Assembly (NCBI RefSeq): GCF_001625305.1
Contig: NW_017803876.1
Coordinates: 752,616 to 816,615 of the forward strand
Source: Branchiostoma belcheri
Lineage: Eukaryota > Chordata > Leptocardii > Amphioxiformes > Branchiostomatidae
Direction: 5' to 3'
Length of the DNA stretch: 64,000 nucleotides
In this document: positions 37,401 to 52,400 of the stretch, one piece after another
Numbering within the stretch: position 1 is the first letter of the stretch
Layout: each line of letters opens with the position of its first letter
Notes under the pieces: generated by a model
Databases searched by the model: none
What the model was told of the DNA's origin: nothing
The model's input: only the letters and a program-made list of their open reading frames with translations
Position numbers and translations under genes: made by a program

Positions 37401-40400
37401 TACACAAGTACTTTCAACTTCCTCTCGCTTTCTGGTAATCTTATAAATGTAGTTGGCAGTATGAGTAGTTAGAGCTGGTTTGTTAAAGACTACAAGGAAT
37501 ATAAATTTCTCTATACTATTCAAATACCTAAATTGGGAGTATTTGCTTGACACAAAATCACAAAATAGAAAAGAACGTTTCTTTCGCTGTCATACATGGA
37601 ACAATCCACAGTAAAATGTACCTCGTCTTCTACTTTACCTAAACTACAATATTGGCAGATTCTTTGCTCTAGAGGAGTGCGGTTATGTCTTCCTGATTCA
37701 ATTCGCAAATTGTGACAACTGATTCTTAGTTTAGTAATGGCAGATCTGTGACGTACATTTGCGATCTTAAGATAATCTTCTTCATTATATGAGTGTTTTA
37801 ATAATCTGTACGTTCGAAGTTTATTTTTTGAATTAGCAACTTTATTATCGTTGTGGATTTCGGAAAGAAATGTTTGGAAATGAATATCTTTTAAACGCTG
37901 ATAAATTGCTGAGATGATTTGGGGCGTATTTGAGCCGATTGATTGAACGCTTTGCCAGACGAAAGAATAACCGCATTTCTCTAGACTGTATTATTCTGAT
38001 GAATCAGACAATTTGACTGCTGCAAAAATGTGCAAGATAAAGGTTTAAATGACATTTGCTAGGTGAGATGGCTTAAGATAACACAATCATACAGTTTATA
38101 TTTGCAAGTACTGTAATTTGATGCTGTTGTCTTATACAATGAAGACCACACAAAGTAAACTTGCCTAGTATATACAGTATTGTATGAGTGCACCCTGTCT
38201 ACACTATGAAGTAGGATATCCACAGTTGTGTACTTACTGTGAGTAGCTCGAACTGGTCAGGTGTCCTTGCTATATACCATTCTATGGAGGGAGGGGTTCT
38301 TTCAAAAGTAATTTCCCTGGGTACGTTTTCACATGATGTCTGTGGAAAAAAAAAGGAATACAGATTCTTACAATAACATTTACATGTATAAGGCATTTCA
38401 GAAGAATGGAATATGTAGAAAATGTTGTCCCTTTTTGGCACTGTAAGAGTGGAAAGGCAACTCCAAATCTCCACATAGCCTCTATCAGGATTCGGAAGCA
38501 ACTGTGCAAAGTAGAAATTTCCCAAATAGACAGATAATATGCCAGGGGAGTTGGTCCGCTAAAGGAGTAAATTTGCCACCTCCCTTGGCATGTTATCTGT
38601 CCATCTCGCCAAGTTTTACTGTTTACAGCCACTTCTGAAGCCTGGTAGAGGCTTATTTGATGACAGACATGCAGTTCAGCATGATTAGATTAGAATAATG
38701 GCTCCATACACAAATTTCTTTATAGCACTTAATACAAAGTGCAATTAAGCAATTAGTACACTTACAGTAATGCAACAGAGATTCACTGATTTCAGATTTT
38801 CCCCTAATGATCTCTTGGACAGATTGTTGCGCTCTAAAATTCTTGATTATTCAACATACATCTTCCACATCCTGCATACACAGGTTAGTGCAGGTAAAAT
38901 TGGAGCTGTGCAGGTATTTCTGATGTCTACCTACACCAGTCCAAAGTAGCATCCTGTTATACAACTTAGTTATAAGTGGTAACATGGCAGCAGGCCCACC
39001 TTCAAACAGATTTTTGTAAGGACTGAATGGGACAGAAAATGAGTGGTGCAGGTAAAATGTTTCTGCTGCACTTAGAAGGCTAGTCAGGTGTGACAACGCC
39101 ATGATTAGATGGATATGTTCCAGTAGACTGGCTGATAGGGTGTCAAGTGATCAGCTTAGGTGTAGGTTAGGCGTAAGCAGTCTACGTGAGGTCATGCGCT
39201 ACAACAGACTTCGCTGGTATGGGCATGTACAAAGGATGGACCCACAGAACTGGCCAAGGAAGGTCATGACAATGCCTGTAGAGGGACGAAACCCGCGTGG
39301 CCGTCCAAAAAAGAGATGGGTAGACAGTATTAGGGAAGACGTCAAAAGCAAGACAGAAGCAGCTGGAGAGCAGCTATTAGACCTAAACGACACCCCACGA
39401 CGTCCAACTCTTCCATGACGGGGAACAACGGATGCTAAGCCGTGCAGTGAGTGAGTGTGAGTGAGTGCAGATAATTTTGAAGGTTACCTGCATCAGTGCA
39501 GGTAACAGAGAGTCAGACAAGCATTTCGAGGCCTGTATTGGAACGCTTGAGAGTCCCTACCTGTCGCGAAACTATCTTGGTGATGGAGTCGACCCATTTC
39601 CTCATGGTCTTTCCCTTCACCCCCTCGATAAACTCCATCAGCTTGTCCAGCAGATCTTTGTCCCGCTCAAAGTCGTAGAAGTGGTGGTCCACCCAGTGCC
39701 GGAACACATTCAGAACCCTGGGGAGAGATTTATTTATTTATTTACTTAATCTTCAAAGACACCTGGGTAGCTCCTTCAGCCAATAGCTGATTTCCAAGGA
39801 GGCCCAGGGGGGGTACAATAAGTAAAAGAATAATAGATTATACAAAGTACATAACAAAAAATGTAAATGAAATCAGTATAACTGGAAGTTATACATAAAT
39901 AAATGAATAATACGAAGGTCAACATGAACTGAGGGAAGTTACAAGAAAACATAACTTCACACATTAAAACAGGGCTCTAATTGTTGTGTGTAATGTTTGT
40001 AATGTGTGGAGCTGAATTTCTGCCTAGACTAAGTGCTCCACGTGTATTACTCTGATGCAATCTGAGTAGAGAAAGAAAGATAGAAAAAGGGCTCGAATAT
40101 TCCCTTGAATGCACATGCATGTGCAAGTAAAATTAAAAGAGTGCACGTAACTTTTAAGCGTACTAGTAGCTTTATTGACTAATATACCGACTAACTATCC
40201 AACAAGGATATGAGAAGGTAAGCAAAGAAAAGAACAGTTTGAAGTGTGTTATGACTGTGTTTTCTTGCATTTTGTAATTGCAATGAGGTTAAATAAGTTA
40301 AAGGCACCCAGTGTAGTATTAGTGCAATAATACAAAAAATACTCTGGACAAGTCAATCAGTATGGTATTGGCATATATGTCTCCTATTAGGACATTTGCA

Positions 40401-43400
40401 TAAGTATTTCATACTCTGGGTATTCAAAAACAGGACAGAAACAAGCCAAACAAGTAGTCCCTTATTTCTTGGGACCTCCAATATATCGGCATAGCAGATT
40501 TTCAGAGAGTTCTCACCACACTCTGATATCACATTTTTGTTCCATGAATGTTGATATACAGTAGGATTGTATTGTCTATTAGTAAATTTACTAATACATT
40601 GTAGTAATACTATGTACACTTTGAAAATCCAATTTTCAAAACCCTGAAACAGTATCGAGCACCTTTAAAAACCTCCAACAGCTGCGTCACTTTTACTGTC
40701 TCAGGAAAAGTTTTCCCGAGGGACCATGCAGATTTACAGCCCATGCTTAATGGGATACGTGTGCGAGGGAGATTGTTAACTGTGTTTATCATGCATACGG
40801 TGTACAAAAGTGATGGTGTGACAAAATAAATGCCCTCAAGGAATGATTCAATATATCATATAGGAATTTAGCTGCTTTAATTAGCAATATTTCAGCATAT
40901 GGAACAGGCATATTATCATAATTTCAAGCCTACAAAATTCTTCTGTCTGTCTAACAACCATTGCCGATAAAAGTAATTTTGCATTGATGTCACAAAGATC
41001 AACTGAGTGTGTCTTTAAGGATTAAGTGCAAGAGACGAGGAACCAAGTTCAATTTCAAACTTCCAGGAAGTATTTACAGTTTTATGGCAAACAGAAGATG
41101 TTAATCAAATATTACAGAATGCAGGATCTAGCCTTGAACCTATGGATACATGTGCTGCTTGTCAATTGGTCTTAATCAGAGGATTCCTTTGACCTGTTAG
41201 ACAGGTCAGTTGGCAGGGCTTGAACCCTACTGTTAAACTACTCCCCCCTTTATTTTTTAGATTCGTCCTCGAATCTCAGAGTTTGAAATCCCTATGCGGC
41301 ACAGTTTCCCATGATATTATACAGCACAGCCCTAACAAAATGACCAGACCTACGGTCGGACTGTCCTTCTGTTCAGGATCCCTCATCCATGACCGAGGGG
41401 TCATAGGTCGGGTCACGGGGTCACCTGTCGACCTGTAATTTCTCCAGCCAATCAAAGAGTAGCTATAAGGTCTTGAAATCTGCCCTGCCGGGAAAGCTTT
41501 TTGTGCCGTCAAATTAACTGGAAAGGTAAAAAGGATAATAGCTGGTTCCAACAGGCTACTTCCATCTTTGTCCCATCAGGGGTCCCTATCTTCATTATCT
41601 TCTCATCTCTGTTGCTTTGGCAGAGGAATCCTCTGATTAAGATCAACAGACAAGCAGCACATATATACTGTATATCCATTGAGGGTTCAATGCCAGATGC
41701 TGCAGTCTGTAAGATTTGATTGATATCTTATACTTCAATGCAATGCTTGTCTACAGCAGGGTGTCTTCCCCTCTGTGTGGAAAGAAGAACTAGTGGTGCC
41801 AGTACCAAAGACGACAAAGCCAAAGGGTCCAGAGGAATTTAGACGTATCTCCCTGACCAGCAGCTTGGGCAAGGTACTAGAGATGATTCTCCGTGATCTG
41901 CTGCTACAGGACACAAACGACCTAATCCATAACTCACAACACGGGTTTAGACGGGCACGGTCAACGGTATCGGCGCTTATCCACACGACACAGTCCTGGT
42001 ATGACGCGGTCAACAGTGTTCCTAAAATGGATGTGCATGTCGCGTTCATCGACTTCACCCGCGCCTTTGACACTATTGATCACGGCAGTCTTCTCCGAAG
42101 CCTGTCGCACATGGGGATCAGACATGATCTCTGGCGGTGTTTGTGTAGCTACTTGAGTGGCCGCGTCCAGCGAGTGAAATGGGGGACGAGCATTTCTGAG
42201 GCGCGACCGGTGCTCGCAGGTACACCCCAAGGGGGGATTCTCTCTCCGACTCTTTTCATTATCGCCATGAACAGTTTAGATCAAGGAATCCCACCGAGCA
42301 TCACACCAGTTAAATATGCTGACGATCTAACGAACTCAGAGTTTTTGATGGCCTCCTTGCCGGGTCTAATGCAGGTGGCACTGGACAAAGTTGACGCCTG
42401 GGCAAACTCTTTCTGCATGAGTGCCAATGCTAAAAAGACCAAAGATATGGTCATCAGTTGTCGCCGCAGCCCTGTAGTACCCCCTCCACTTACCTTGAAT
42501 GGTGAATCCGTTGAGAGAGTGACTTCCTTCAAGCTCCTTGGAATTGTGGTCAGCAACGACCTTAAGTGGGGACCTCATGTGGAATACATGCTAGCAAAGG
42601 TCCAGCCGCGCATACACTACCTGCGCGTAGCTAGGCGTGCTGCCCTACCCACGGAAGTACTACTGCAAATCTACAAGTCCTTTATCCGACCTGTGTTGGA
42701 GTATGGGTCCCCCGTCTGGGCCGGTCTTCCGCGTTGTCTGTCAGACGAGGTGGAAAGAGTTCAGAAGCTGTGCCTCAGGATTTGCGGAGTTCCCCGTGGA
42801 TACTTGCCCACTCTCGAGTGCAGGAGGAGGGAGGCATCACTGAGAGAGCTAAAACGGATTCTACAAGACCCCACCAACCCCTGCAATGACTTTATCCCAC
42901 CAAGAGAGAACACTGTATATAATCTTAGGAAGAACAGCAATCAGTTTAAGCTCCCATTAAGCCGATCGGACAGACACAAAAACTCCTTCATTGTGAGAGC
43001 CGTAAAAGACTTGTGATGTGTATTAGACATGTATATATATATTGTATTTTAAAGTGAAATTGTACTATTTTAACCTATGTGTTCTTGTTGTTGATTTTTA
43101 AATGATGATGATGTTTTTAATCTATTGTGATGATGTTTGTAAAATGTCAATGCAATTCAGACGTGCCCGAAGTACTCGGCACGTCTGCAATGTTGATATT
43201 TAATAAAGATTTGATTTGATATACTTGCTATATAACTTAATATAGCCAATGACTCATGATTCTATATTATAAGCAACAGGCCATCTATACTGTACATCTC
43301 TTGCATAGAAGTCAACTAAGCTGATATTTTGCAGTGATTGTTACCGGTATATCATTACTAGTGGAGAAACCAATCATAGCTAGTGGGCGCTATGGACTGT

Positions 43401-46400
43401 ATCTTTCTGCACCATGTCTTGTAGGCAATAGAAGAGACAGTTTCCTTTTGTCTTGAAATTGACTTTTGATACATATTTGACTACATATCAGTTTCAGTTT
43501 TACCAGCCATGTCCATGTATGCTTAGTTCCATGGCCTCTTTCAATGTATTTTGCACACTCTTTTTATAAACCCTGGGATTGGTCCCTGTTTCATGAAAAG
43601 TTTGTTCCAAAGCCAGGGACCATTTCGTAGCTTTAAGCTGCATTTGTCAGACTCTACCTTAGCTGGTGACTGGCCCGGCTGGTGGGTGGACGGCTGCTTT
43701 GATGGGGCCGTGACACTGAGCACTTAGAGCGACCAACTTGGCAACCAGAGGTACACATCGCAGACAGACATTTAAATCACCAGCCTGAAAATCCCCCTTA
43801 CTTACGGCATGAATGTGCCTTTCACTTTCCAGGATTTGACCACGGCATTTCAGGGTTATTCCACAATCCCCGGGGCCAGAAAATGTGTTGGTGTAGGATT
43901 TCCAGCACGGGTTCTGACCTTAAGGAACTAATGTTGTGGCCTTACTCGGAACATTTCATCTGACACTTGAAAAATACTGACTCTGTCGAGGGATGTGGGG
44001 ACTTTTTTCTCTGTGACCTAAATGTCACTAAGATGTAACATTGTACAATTTTCTGCTCCGGGAGAAAATCATGTCTGCTATCTTAATGGGAAAAAGAGAA
44101 CAGTCTTTTTGTCTAGACTAGACTTTCCCAAATTTACGTGCACCACATCACACATGTGCATGTCACAGAATCTATACTTTCATTAAGTACCAGTATGATA
44201 GAGATATCTCCTTGTACACTTAGTGCAAGCACATTAGACAGATATATAAGCTGCATGAACTAGCAGAATTAGTTTAAGTTAACGTCCTTCCTACACCATG
44301 TGGTGCATGTGGCGGTGCCCATCTCCGGTTCAGTAGCCCTTGGGCCACACAGTTGTGCAATCACCACAGCAGGGGGCTAGTCCACTGGTAGTGGTGTGTG
44401 TTTAACTCCCATCCCAAATACTGAGTGCTAAGCAGAGAAAGCAGTATGTACCATTTTTTAAGACTTTGGTATGACTTGGTTGGGGATCAAACTCACGACT
44501 TACTGCATGCACTCTACCCACTTGACCACCCAACAAGTTCCACCACTCAGAACTTTTAAGCGCTCCACTAGGTTCTCCACTAGCACACACAACTTCAACA
44601 TCCAAATTCCTTGTTCCAAAACTTTTTACAGTGACAGTTTCTTTCTCCGTATGGCCAAGCTTTGGAATTCCCTCCCTGACAAGTGTTTCCCACCAACCTA
44701 CAATCTACAGGCTTTCAAATCAAACGTTCATCGCCATCTCTTGACACAGCCATGTTTCTCTCATATTTCTAGTTCAATGCTGAGAAGTGGTCGTATAGGC
44801 CTTGCATTGAACCACTCCATTAAAAAAAAAATTGCACCGGTACAAGTATGAACACAATGCATGAAACAAAGCTGTCCATCTACTGACCTGAGTTGCACAG
44901 GTTGGGCGTACTCTTTCCGGAACCTCTTCAGGTCCTCTCGGACGACCACCTCTCCTCTGTCGATAGCAGCCTGGTCTTCCGGGGTGGGAGGGGGGTCGGG
45001 GATCTCGAATCTCTCGATGAGGAGGTCTAGCAGCTCACAGGGGTTGCTTATGGAGCGGTAGGTGGTCAGGAACGTTCTCACAAACGTGGGATCTGAGGAG
45101 ACAAACACAGGTGCACAGTCAAGGGGATGAACAAATTCATAACTTCTGAATTATCTAATTCTTGCTCAATTATATGTACTACTAGCCTTTGGTGTACCAT
45201 ATCTGTATCTATATCTATATAGCCTGTATAACTGCCCCTCTGCGTAACACACCTGAGCTTTGATGGCACATTGGCACCTGGCTATATTACACTGAAGGAC
45301 TTGTTAAACCTGGCCTTTTCACATCTTACTGTTAACATTATTTAAAGCTATCTTGTGATGATGCCCCTACTGTGCTTGGTGGCATCGAGTTCCACTCTAC
45401 GATAGTTCTAGAAAAAAACAAGTTTGTGAACACCTCAATCCTTGCTAACTCTGGTACTTGAGTTGAAGGCATGACTATTTCTGATTCTTTTCTGAAGTGG
45501 TATTAGAGCTGTACTAACCCACCTGCATACATGTGATATGTGAGTCTTTCTATGAGCTTGATGAGCGAGCCACCCTTGATGACAGGAACCCCCACCAGGG
45601 ACTGCTGATTGTCCTCAAACACGATGTTGTCTGGCCGGTCTTCCATGGCAAACCTGAAACAGGACGTTTTACGTAGCACGTCAGCTGAATGTACTGTGCC
45701 TACGCGAAACTCATGATGTTTTGTTTAAGGTCGTGTTCATGTATTTAAGGATAACATCTCCTTTATACTTTACAAATGTTGTGTCGGAAAAGATACCACC
45801 TGCAACTGGCAAAAATTTTGATGCAACGATGATGAAACATCCAAAGAAAACCCAAATATTTATATATAACTAGGAGACATAACTCGAGATTAAACTCACC
45901 TATACTGAGACTCATCTGGTAATCTTAAGGGTTGTTTCTTTTCTTCTTCCAGTAGTATGCTGTCCAACATTCTCTCCAGTGTACTGCACAAAGAGAGAGA
46001 GAGAGAGATGAGACAAATGTCATCAGCTGAGTTTTACTGTAAAATGCTCTGTACAGACTGAAACAATGCGCACACACTTGTAGGCTCAATAGCAGCAAAC
46101 TACAGATAAAGACAGATAAAGAGGTATCATAAAGCGAAAACAAAAGAAGAAGGAACACAGAGAGAGATGAGAAGATATGCATGTCACCTTACAATATGAG
46201 GCTGCTATAGGCATAGCCATGCATCCATCCATTTTGGCTTCAGTTTTGGTTTATTAAAAAAACACTTTAATTGCCATTGTCCTCATTATAGCACGGAAAG
46301 AGACAAGTTATTTGAAATGGTAACCAAAATATTCCCTTGCTAGTTTTATTCACCTTTCCAGCCTATAAAAAACTGCATTTCTATTAACACGTCCCAATTC

Positions 46401-49400
46401 ATACATGTACAATGTACTCTACTGCACACAGAAAAGAAATCAAACCCAACAATAACATACATATCAAAAGTAGCATTGGTAGGCAGCATCCTTTATTATC
46501 ATTTTGATCATCCTTTTTTATCATTATTACTGTTTATCATGTTCTTGCAATTAGCCCTCAAGCATGGCTTTGCAATAAACTTTCAATTAAAAAAATCAAT
46601 CAACTTGAATGACGTAACATATTAACATATACGCTGATATTTACAATGCTGCAGAACATCAGGAGTACCTGTACGGTGCACTGTCACACAGGAGACACAC
46701 GTACACAGGTGAACAGAGAGAAAAGCATCATGGTCATGTGGGAAGAACATCAGGGAACAGGGTAACAGATGGGTGGAGTGAGGTGAGGACAGCAGTAGAG
46801 ATGAGATACAAGTCAACAGCAGAAAACAGTGGAAAACAGTAGAAAACAGGTACAGAGGAATGAAAAGACAGAAAAGGAGAAAACAGTGTATGCAAGAAAA
46901 AGGATAGCATTTACACACAGTAAAATTAATTACTCATTCCTATTACACACTGGGTAATAGCAGGGCATACTACACCCGTGTGAAACCCGTAATCTATTGG
47001 TGCATAACACTTTGGCAGAACATCTTGTTTAAAGTCCTATTTGTGTATTTGAGGATAACATTCTGTCTATAATTTTCAAATGTTGTTTTAGAAAAGATAC
47101 TGTCTGCAATGGGCAAAATTGTGATGCAACTTTGACCGGACATCCAACGAAAACACGAAAAAAAATTTGGGTTTCGCGCAGGTGAAGTACGTTCTGCCAA
47201 CGTGCTTGTTATAGCAGCATTAAACAGCCTTTGCTCTTTGTTTTATTTTTCCATACCTTCTACAGTGCAGAGTGATGAGCGCTGCCATCCAGTTGTTCTT
47301 TTCATCCTCATTTTTGGCAAAGAAGATTGTGTTGGGCTGGTCTCTCGCCACAATCTCAAAGGCATGCTTTAGTTCTGAAAGAAAAGAGAGGGATACAAAT
47401 TTTCAACTAAGAGAAACATAGGAATAAACAATTTGTATCTGATTGGTCAATAGTCTTACATCAATGAACACAAAACTTTTCATAACACACAGTAAATAAT
47501 TAACTACTGCCTGATGTGATGTGATGTGCTAACACAGTTGCAAGTCAGTTAGATCTAAACATACAGTATTAACAGTTTTATCATTTTAGCCACAGAAGGA
47601 TAAAAAGGACATTAGAGAGTGCAGCCTTGTTCACAAAGACCCACTGGATAGAGTTGCTTGGACATGTGGTATGAAGACTATTGCTGACTGCAGCCCATCC
47701 GTGTCAGGGACCCCATATCAGTATCATTAAAGACTAGATACTACTAGTACTACAGTAACTTTTCTTATAAAAGAGCCAAAGGATACTAGGTGATTGCTAA
47801 CAAGTTGATGCCCCACCATTAGTGATGCATACCGATTCACTGGACTTGGATCCGGACTTGTAAGAATGTTTAGGTTCAAGTCCAAAAAAACCTAAAAGTC
47901 AAGAACCGAGTCTGGACTTATTACCATAAAAGACCATTTCACATACCCCTTTTCCACCTAAAACCTTCCGTAGATTGTAAAATCTTTGCTGAAAAACGAA
48001 CAAAATATTGCCATCGGGCATCATCAAGTACCGGCCTTCATGTTATGTTGCCAAAGTTTCACCCAGACAACATTGCAAGGTTGCCAATATGCAATTTTGT
48101 ATATGCCATGGGTTTAGGTCCGGACTTACAAGTCCGGAACTGAACCTAAACCTCTGGACTTGAATCCGGACCTGAACCTAAAATTGGGTTTAGGTATGCA
48201 TCACTACCCACCATCGCTGTCCTCCTTGTCGTTGATGACTATTTTCCTCATGAAGAAGGTCTCCTTGAGCCGGTACTCGGTGGCGTTGCCTGTGACAGAC
48301 CGGCGCTGGTTCGGCTTGCACGCCAGAATCAGCCCGTCAAACAGGAACACATGTCTCTCTGTCGCCCGGTTCTTGCTAAACATTCCTAGTTGTCCATCTG
48401 TAAAAGAAGGATAGTAAGTACACCACCTAAGTAATTCATGTACTTGGTTAAAATGTTTAACAACATCGCTGTAGGGCCATTATTTTATCCTTTGATTACT
48501 TTTTAAGAGTGACTTTTCCTCTGTTTATTCTTACTCAAACATATTTATGTATATGGTGACAAGCCCCTCCAACTCTGTCCTGCAACTTGCTACATAATGT
48601 AACCCAACACTGCAGGGTACATGTATCTGCTACAGCACCAGTTACCATGGTGACAGTCATCTGGTCCAGGCCATTGATCTTAGTTGTTTGGAGAGGAAGA
48701 AACATAGCAAAAATAATATGTTCTTGTTCTGCAAAGGTAAACATAATAACCTTACAAGACTTAGTGAATACAATCTTCTACATCAGACACACTATAATGG
48801 AAAACTCTATTTGATTTCTATTTGCTTCAAACCTAAGACTTGCACAGGATGCTGAAGAGCCCAACGGCATGCCAGAAGCCATAGAACTACAACAGGGAGT
48901 AACAGTGATACACCCCAACAGCCCGGTACCATCCCTGGAGTTGCCATACTAAAGGAGCATCCAAATTATGGATTGCATCACCTAATGTTGGGACACTGCT
49001 TGGCTGGCTGGTGAAGTTGCTGAGACTTTTACCTGTAAGGGTATTGAGGAGTTGCTGAGACTTTTACCTGTAAGGGTATTGAAGTTGAAGTTGCTGAGAC
49101 TTTTACCTGTAAGGCCACATCAATTTAATTTGTTGGTTCTCGGATTTTTTCAGAAAAAATATGAAGCGACAGGGCGAAAAAAAAAAAAAATAAAAACAGG
49201 TCTAGGCATCCTATTATAGGCTTAAATGCTACGGAATGAGCCATGAAGTCAACACAAAAGGCTGGGTTAAAATTTAAACATTGAATTTTGAACTTTTAAT
49301 CAAACCACTGCATTGATAGATGGGAAAACTGTAACAACTAGGAAGAAAAGGACTTTCCTCAACTGTTGGGGGCAAAATATGAGCATTTTTCAGTTGATTC

Positions 49401-52400
49401 AGGACCAGAATCAAATTTTTTTTTTTTTGCAAATCAGAAAAAAACGAAGAGGCGAATCCGAGAACCAACAAATTAAATTGGTGTGGCCTAAGGGTATTGA
49501 AGTTGAAGTTGCTGAGACTTTTACCTGTAAGGGTATTGAGATTTGCTGTGCCCAAGAACCACAGGACAGAGGCAAATGTGTGCAAGCATGTATAACCCTT
49601 TGTAAACACAGGGAACAACAGACGTTAAACCGGATAGATGGAGAGAGATTTCCTCACCCATGATGAACTCATTGCAGCTTTGCCCTATGTCTTTGCCCTC
49701 CCACCCATCAATGCTCTTCTGAATCTCATTCAGTTTGGCTAGTGACGATCTATTCCCCGGCCTCCGCTGGAATCTGATGGAGTAGTCCCTGAAAATAAAA
49801 CATACAACAAAGTCTTTATTACCTTCACCAAGAAGGTTGTTTTCGGTAGCGTGTGTGTGAACATGACATTTGGTGGGAGGATAGGTTTTGAAGAGACCTA
49901 GAAATTATTAGATTTTGGGACCTCTGGCGGCTTGTCTCAGTCATACGATAATTGTATTCAGGTTCAACAATAAATCAGGTATTTTTCCATCATTTGCAAA
50001 TGTACAGACATGGAGTTTGAAATGTTTCCTGCGAATACTGTCATACATTCAGAGGGAAAAAGTGCAGAAGAATCTGTGGTAAACAGATGTGATAGTATGA
50101 TAATAATGTCCATGTGCAGCAGAATGTTATCCAAAGTAGGACCTGGGGCTTCAAACTCAAACTTACCCTGGTTTTCTTTTTGGCAACTTCCCTTCACATA
50201 TTCTTTCTAGTTGTAGCTGAAGTGGTCTGAGTGTACCGTGTGCCTGGGGGAATCAGAAGAGAAAAAGTATTATCTACAGTGTACTTTGAAGAATACAATG
50301 GTCCATACACAATCATAGTGCTAAGGAGGATGGTGCATCTACCACATGGTATCATACTTTCTTTTTCTGTTTTGAATACCCTGTGAAAATCTACCCTGTG
50401 TTAATCTACAAGTCTGCATAATGCAGAAAATGATAGTGTAAATCTTAAGGACAGAGAACAGGATTGAAGGGAGCAAAACAGATCTACAAACAGAAAAGAA
50501 GAGAAGAGAACAAGACAGTGCTGTGTGGTACATACCTGTTCTAGGCTTTCTTTATCTTCTTCATCTGGACAGGTCTTCAATAGTAGCTGGAGAACACAAA
50601 AGAGACTGGTCAGTATGTTGTGGAAAGTGGTAGCAGAGGGGAATCTAAATCGATAAAACCTCTCAAACATTGTAACCTCCATCCTGTTAAGGCTGCCATT
50701 TGGCACCAAATTTTCTATCAGTCGTGGGGCTAGACAGCAGGGAGTAGGTCAAAAAAAGCTCCACTCCACCTACCTTTATAACCTCGAAGTAGTGCAGACA
50801 ATGGTAGATGGGTTCTAGCAGCAGCTTGGGCAGGACATACTGAACAGCCTCCTTAAAACCTTGACTTACAGACTGCAAAATATAGAAAGTCCATGATCAT
50901 GAACAATTTCATCGGGTTGGTGAATGGTTGAATGGCAAAGGTCTTCATTCACAACCAGTTGTTTAGACAAGAGCTGAGGTTTCGATGACTGTCATCTTCA
51001 TCAGGGCCATTATGTCCCTGATAAAGATGACAGACAGTCATAAAAACGTTGGCTCCAAACAAGTGGTTGTGAATAAAGAACTTTGCTATTCAAAAGTCCA
51101 TGACGTATCCAGATTGTGGCATGAATGTGATTTCTACTGTTCACACACTATGGTATCCAGTAGCTAGTCCTAGTTAGCAAATGTAATAATAATCCTTTGC
51201 CAACCATTGAAGCTCTTCCTAACTTATGTGAGAAAGAAAAAAAAACTACTTTCAGACCAATGTATCTGATGGCTTAGGTTTTGAATCATAGCCTTATTAA
51301 ATGCTGTCTCCGTCCCACACTCAACCAGGATTGTCCCAGTGGCTCGATGCTCCCGCCGCATTAATCACACTCGAACATTGCAGGCCATCGCGAGCAGAAA
51401 CGACTTCTACAGGTTCTCGTTCTTCCCCCACACCATCAGGGAATGGAACGAACTTGAGCCTGGTGCAGCGGAGGTGGGGTCTCTCGCCCAGTTCAAATCT
51501 GAACTGGCGAGGACCCTGCTGCATTGAGCCATCCCATCATGTCTTGTATATATGTAAATATTACTAACGCACTAATGCACTTGTCCCGTCTTTAGCACAC
51601 ACAAAATCAGTTGTTATATGTCCCTTATCAGTTATCCTTGTTTTCCCTTTGTTTTTTATGTACCGGGTCACAATTGTTACTAACAATGCATAACGGCTGC
51701 CAATAATCCTACACTGTAGGGCTAGGCGGTAACAAAGAAGCAGCACATTGAACGATAACAACAAAAACACTTCATGATTTCTGTCACCATGACAACATCC
51801 AGGAGGTTAATGGCAGCTACTCACATATTGACATAATAAAACATTTTATCATCACAAAACACAGACTATACTACACCTGGCTAAGTTAAGAATATAATTA
51901 TACACTGACTTACCTGAAAAAACAGGGCGACTTTAGGTTTGACCAGGACTTGACTGTGCCTCTGTCTGCTGGCAGGATTCATCATGTCCTGGGCATAGGT
52001 CCGGTACACATCGAACTCTGCAGACTGCAGGGGGGGAGGGGGCGCAAAGGCAAGGTCAGGTAGAGGTCAATGAATAGTCTGCATTAAGCTTTCACAGACA
52101 TTTTATCATCAGAGAATACACTAAAACTGGCTAGACTAAGAATAGGTTTGACCAGGATCATATCCTGCAGGACCCATCGGCATAGGTCCGGAACACATCG
52201 AACTCTGCAGACTGGGGGGGAGGGGGGCGACACAGGCAAGGTCAGATAGAGGTCATTGAACAGACAGTAAACTGAAAGGTGAGTGTAAGTAACCTCCTTT
52301 TCAGCACTAAGGACAGCTCAAACAATTTAAAAACTACCAATGTTACATCACTGATATTGTTGAATTGTTTGATGTATCCACAATGTTCAATATGATAAAA

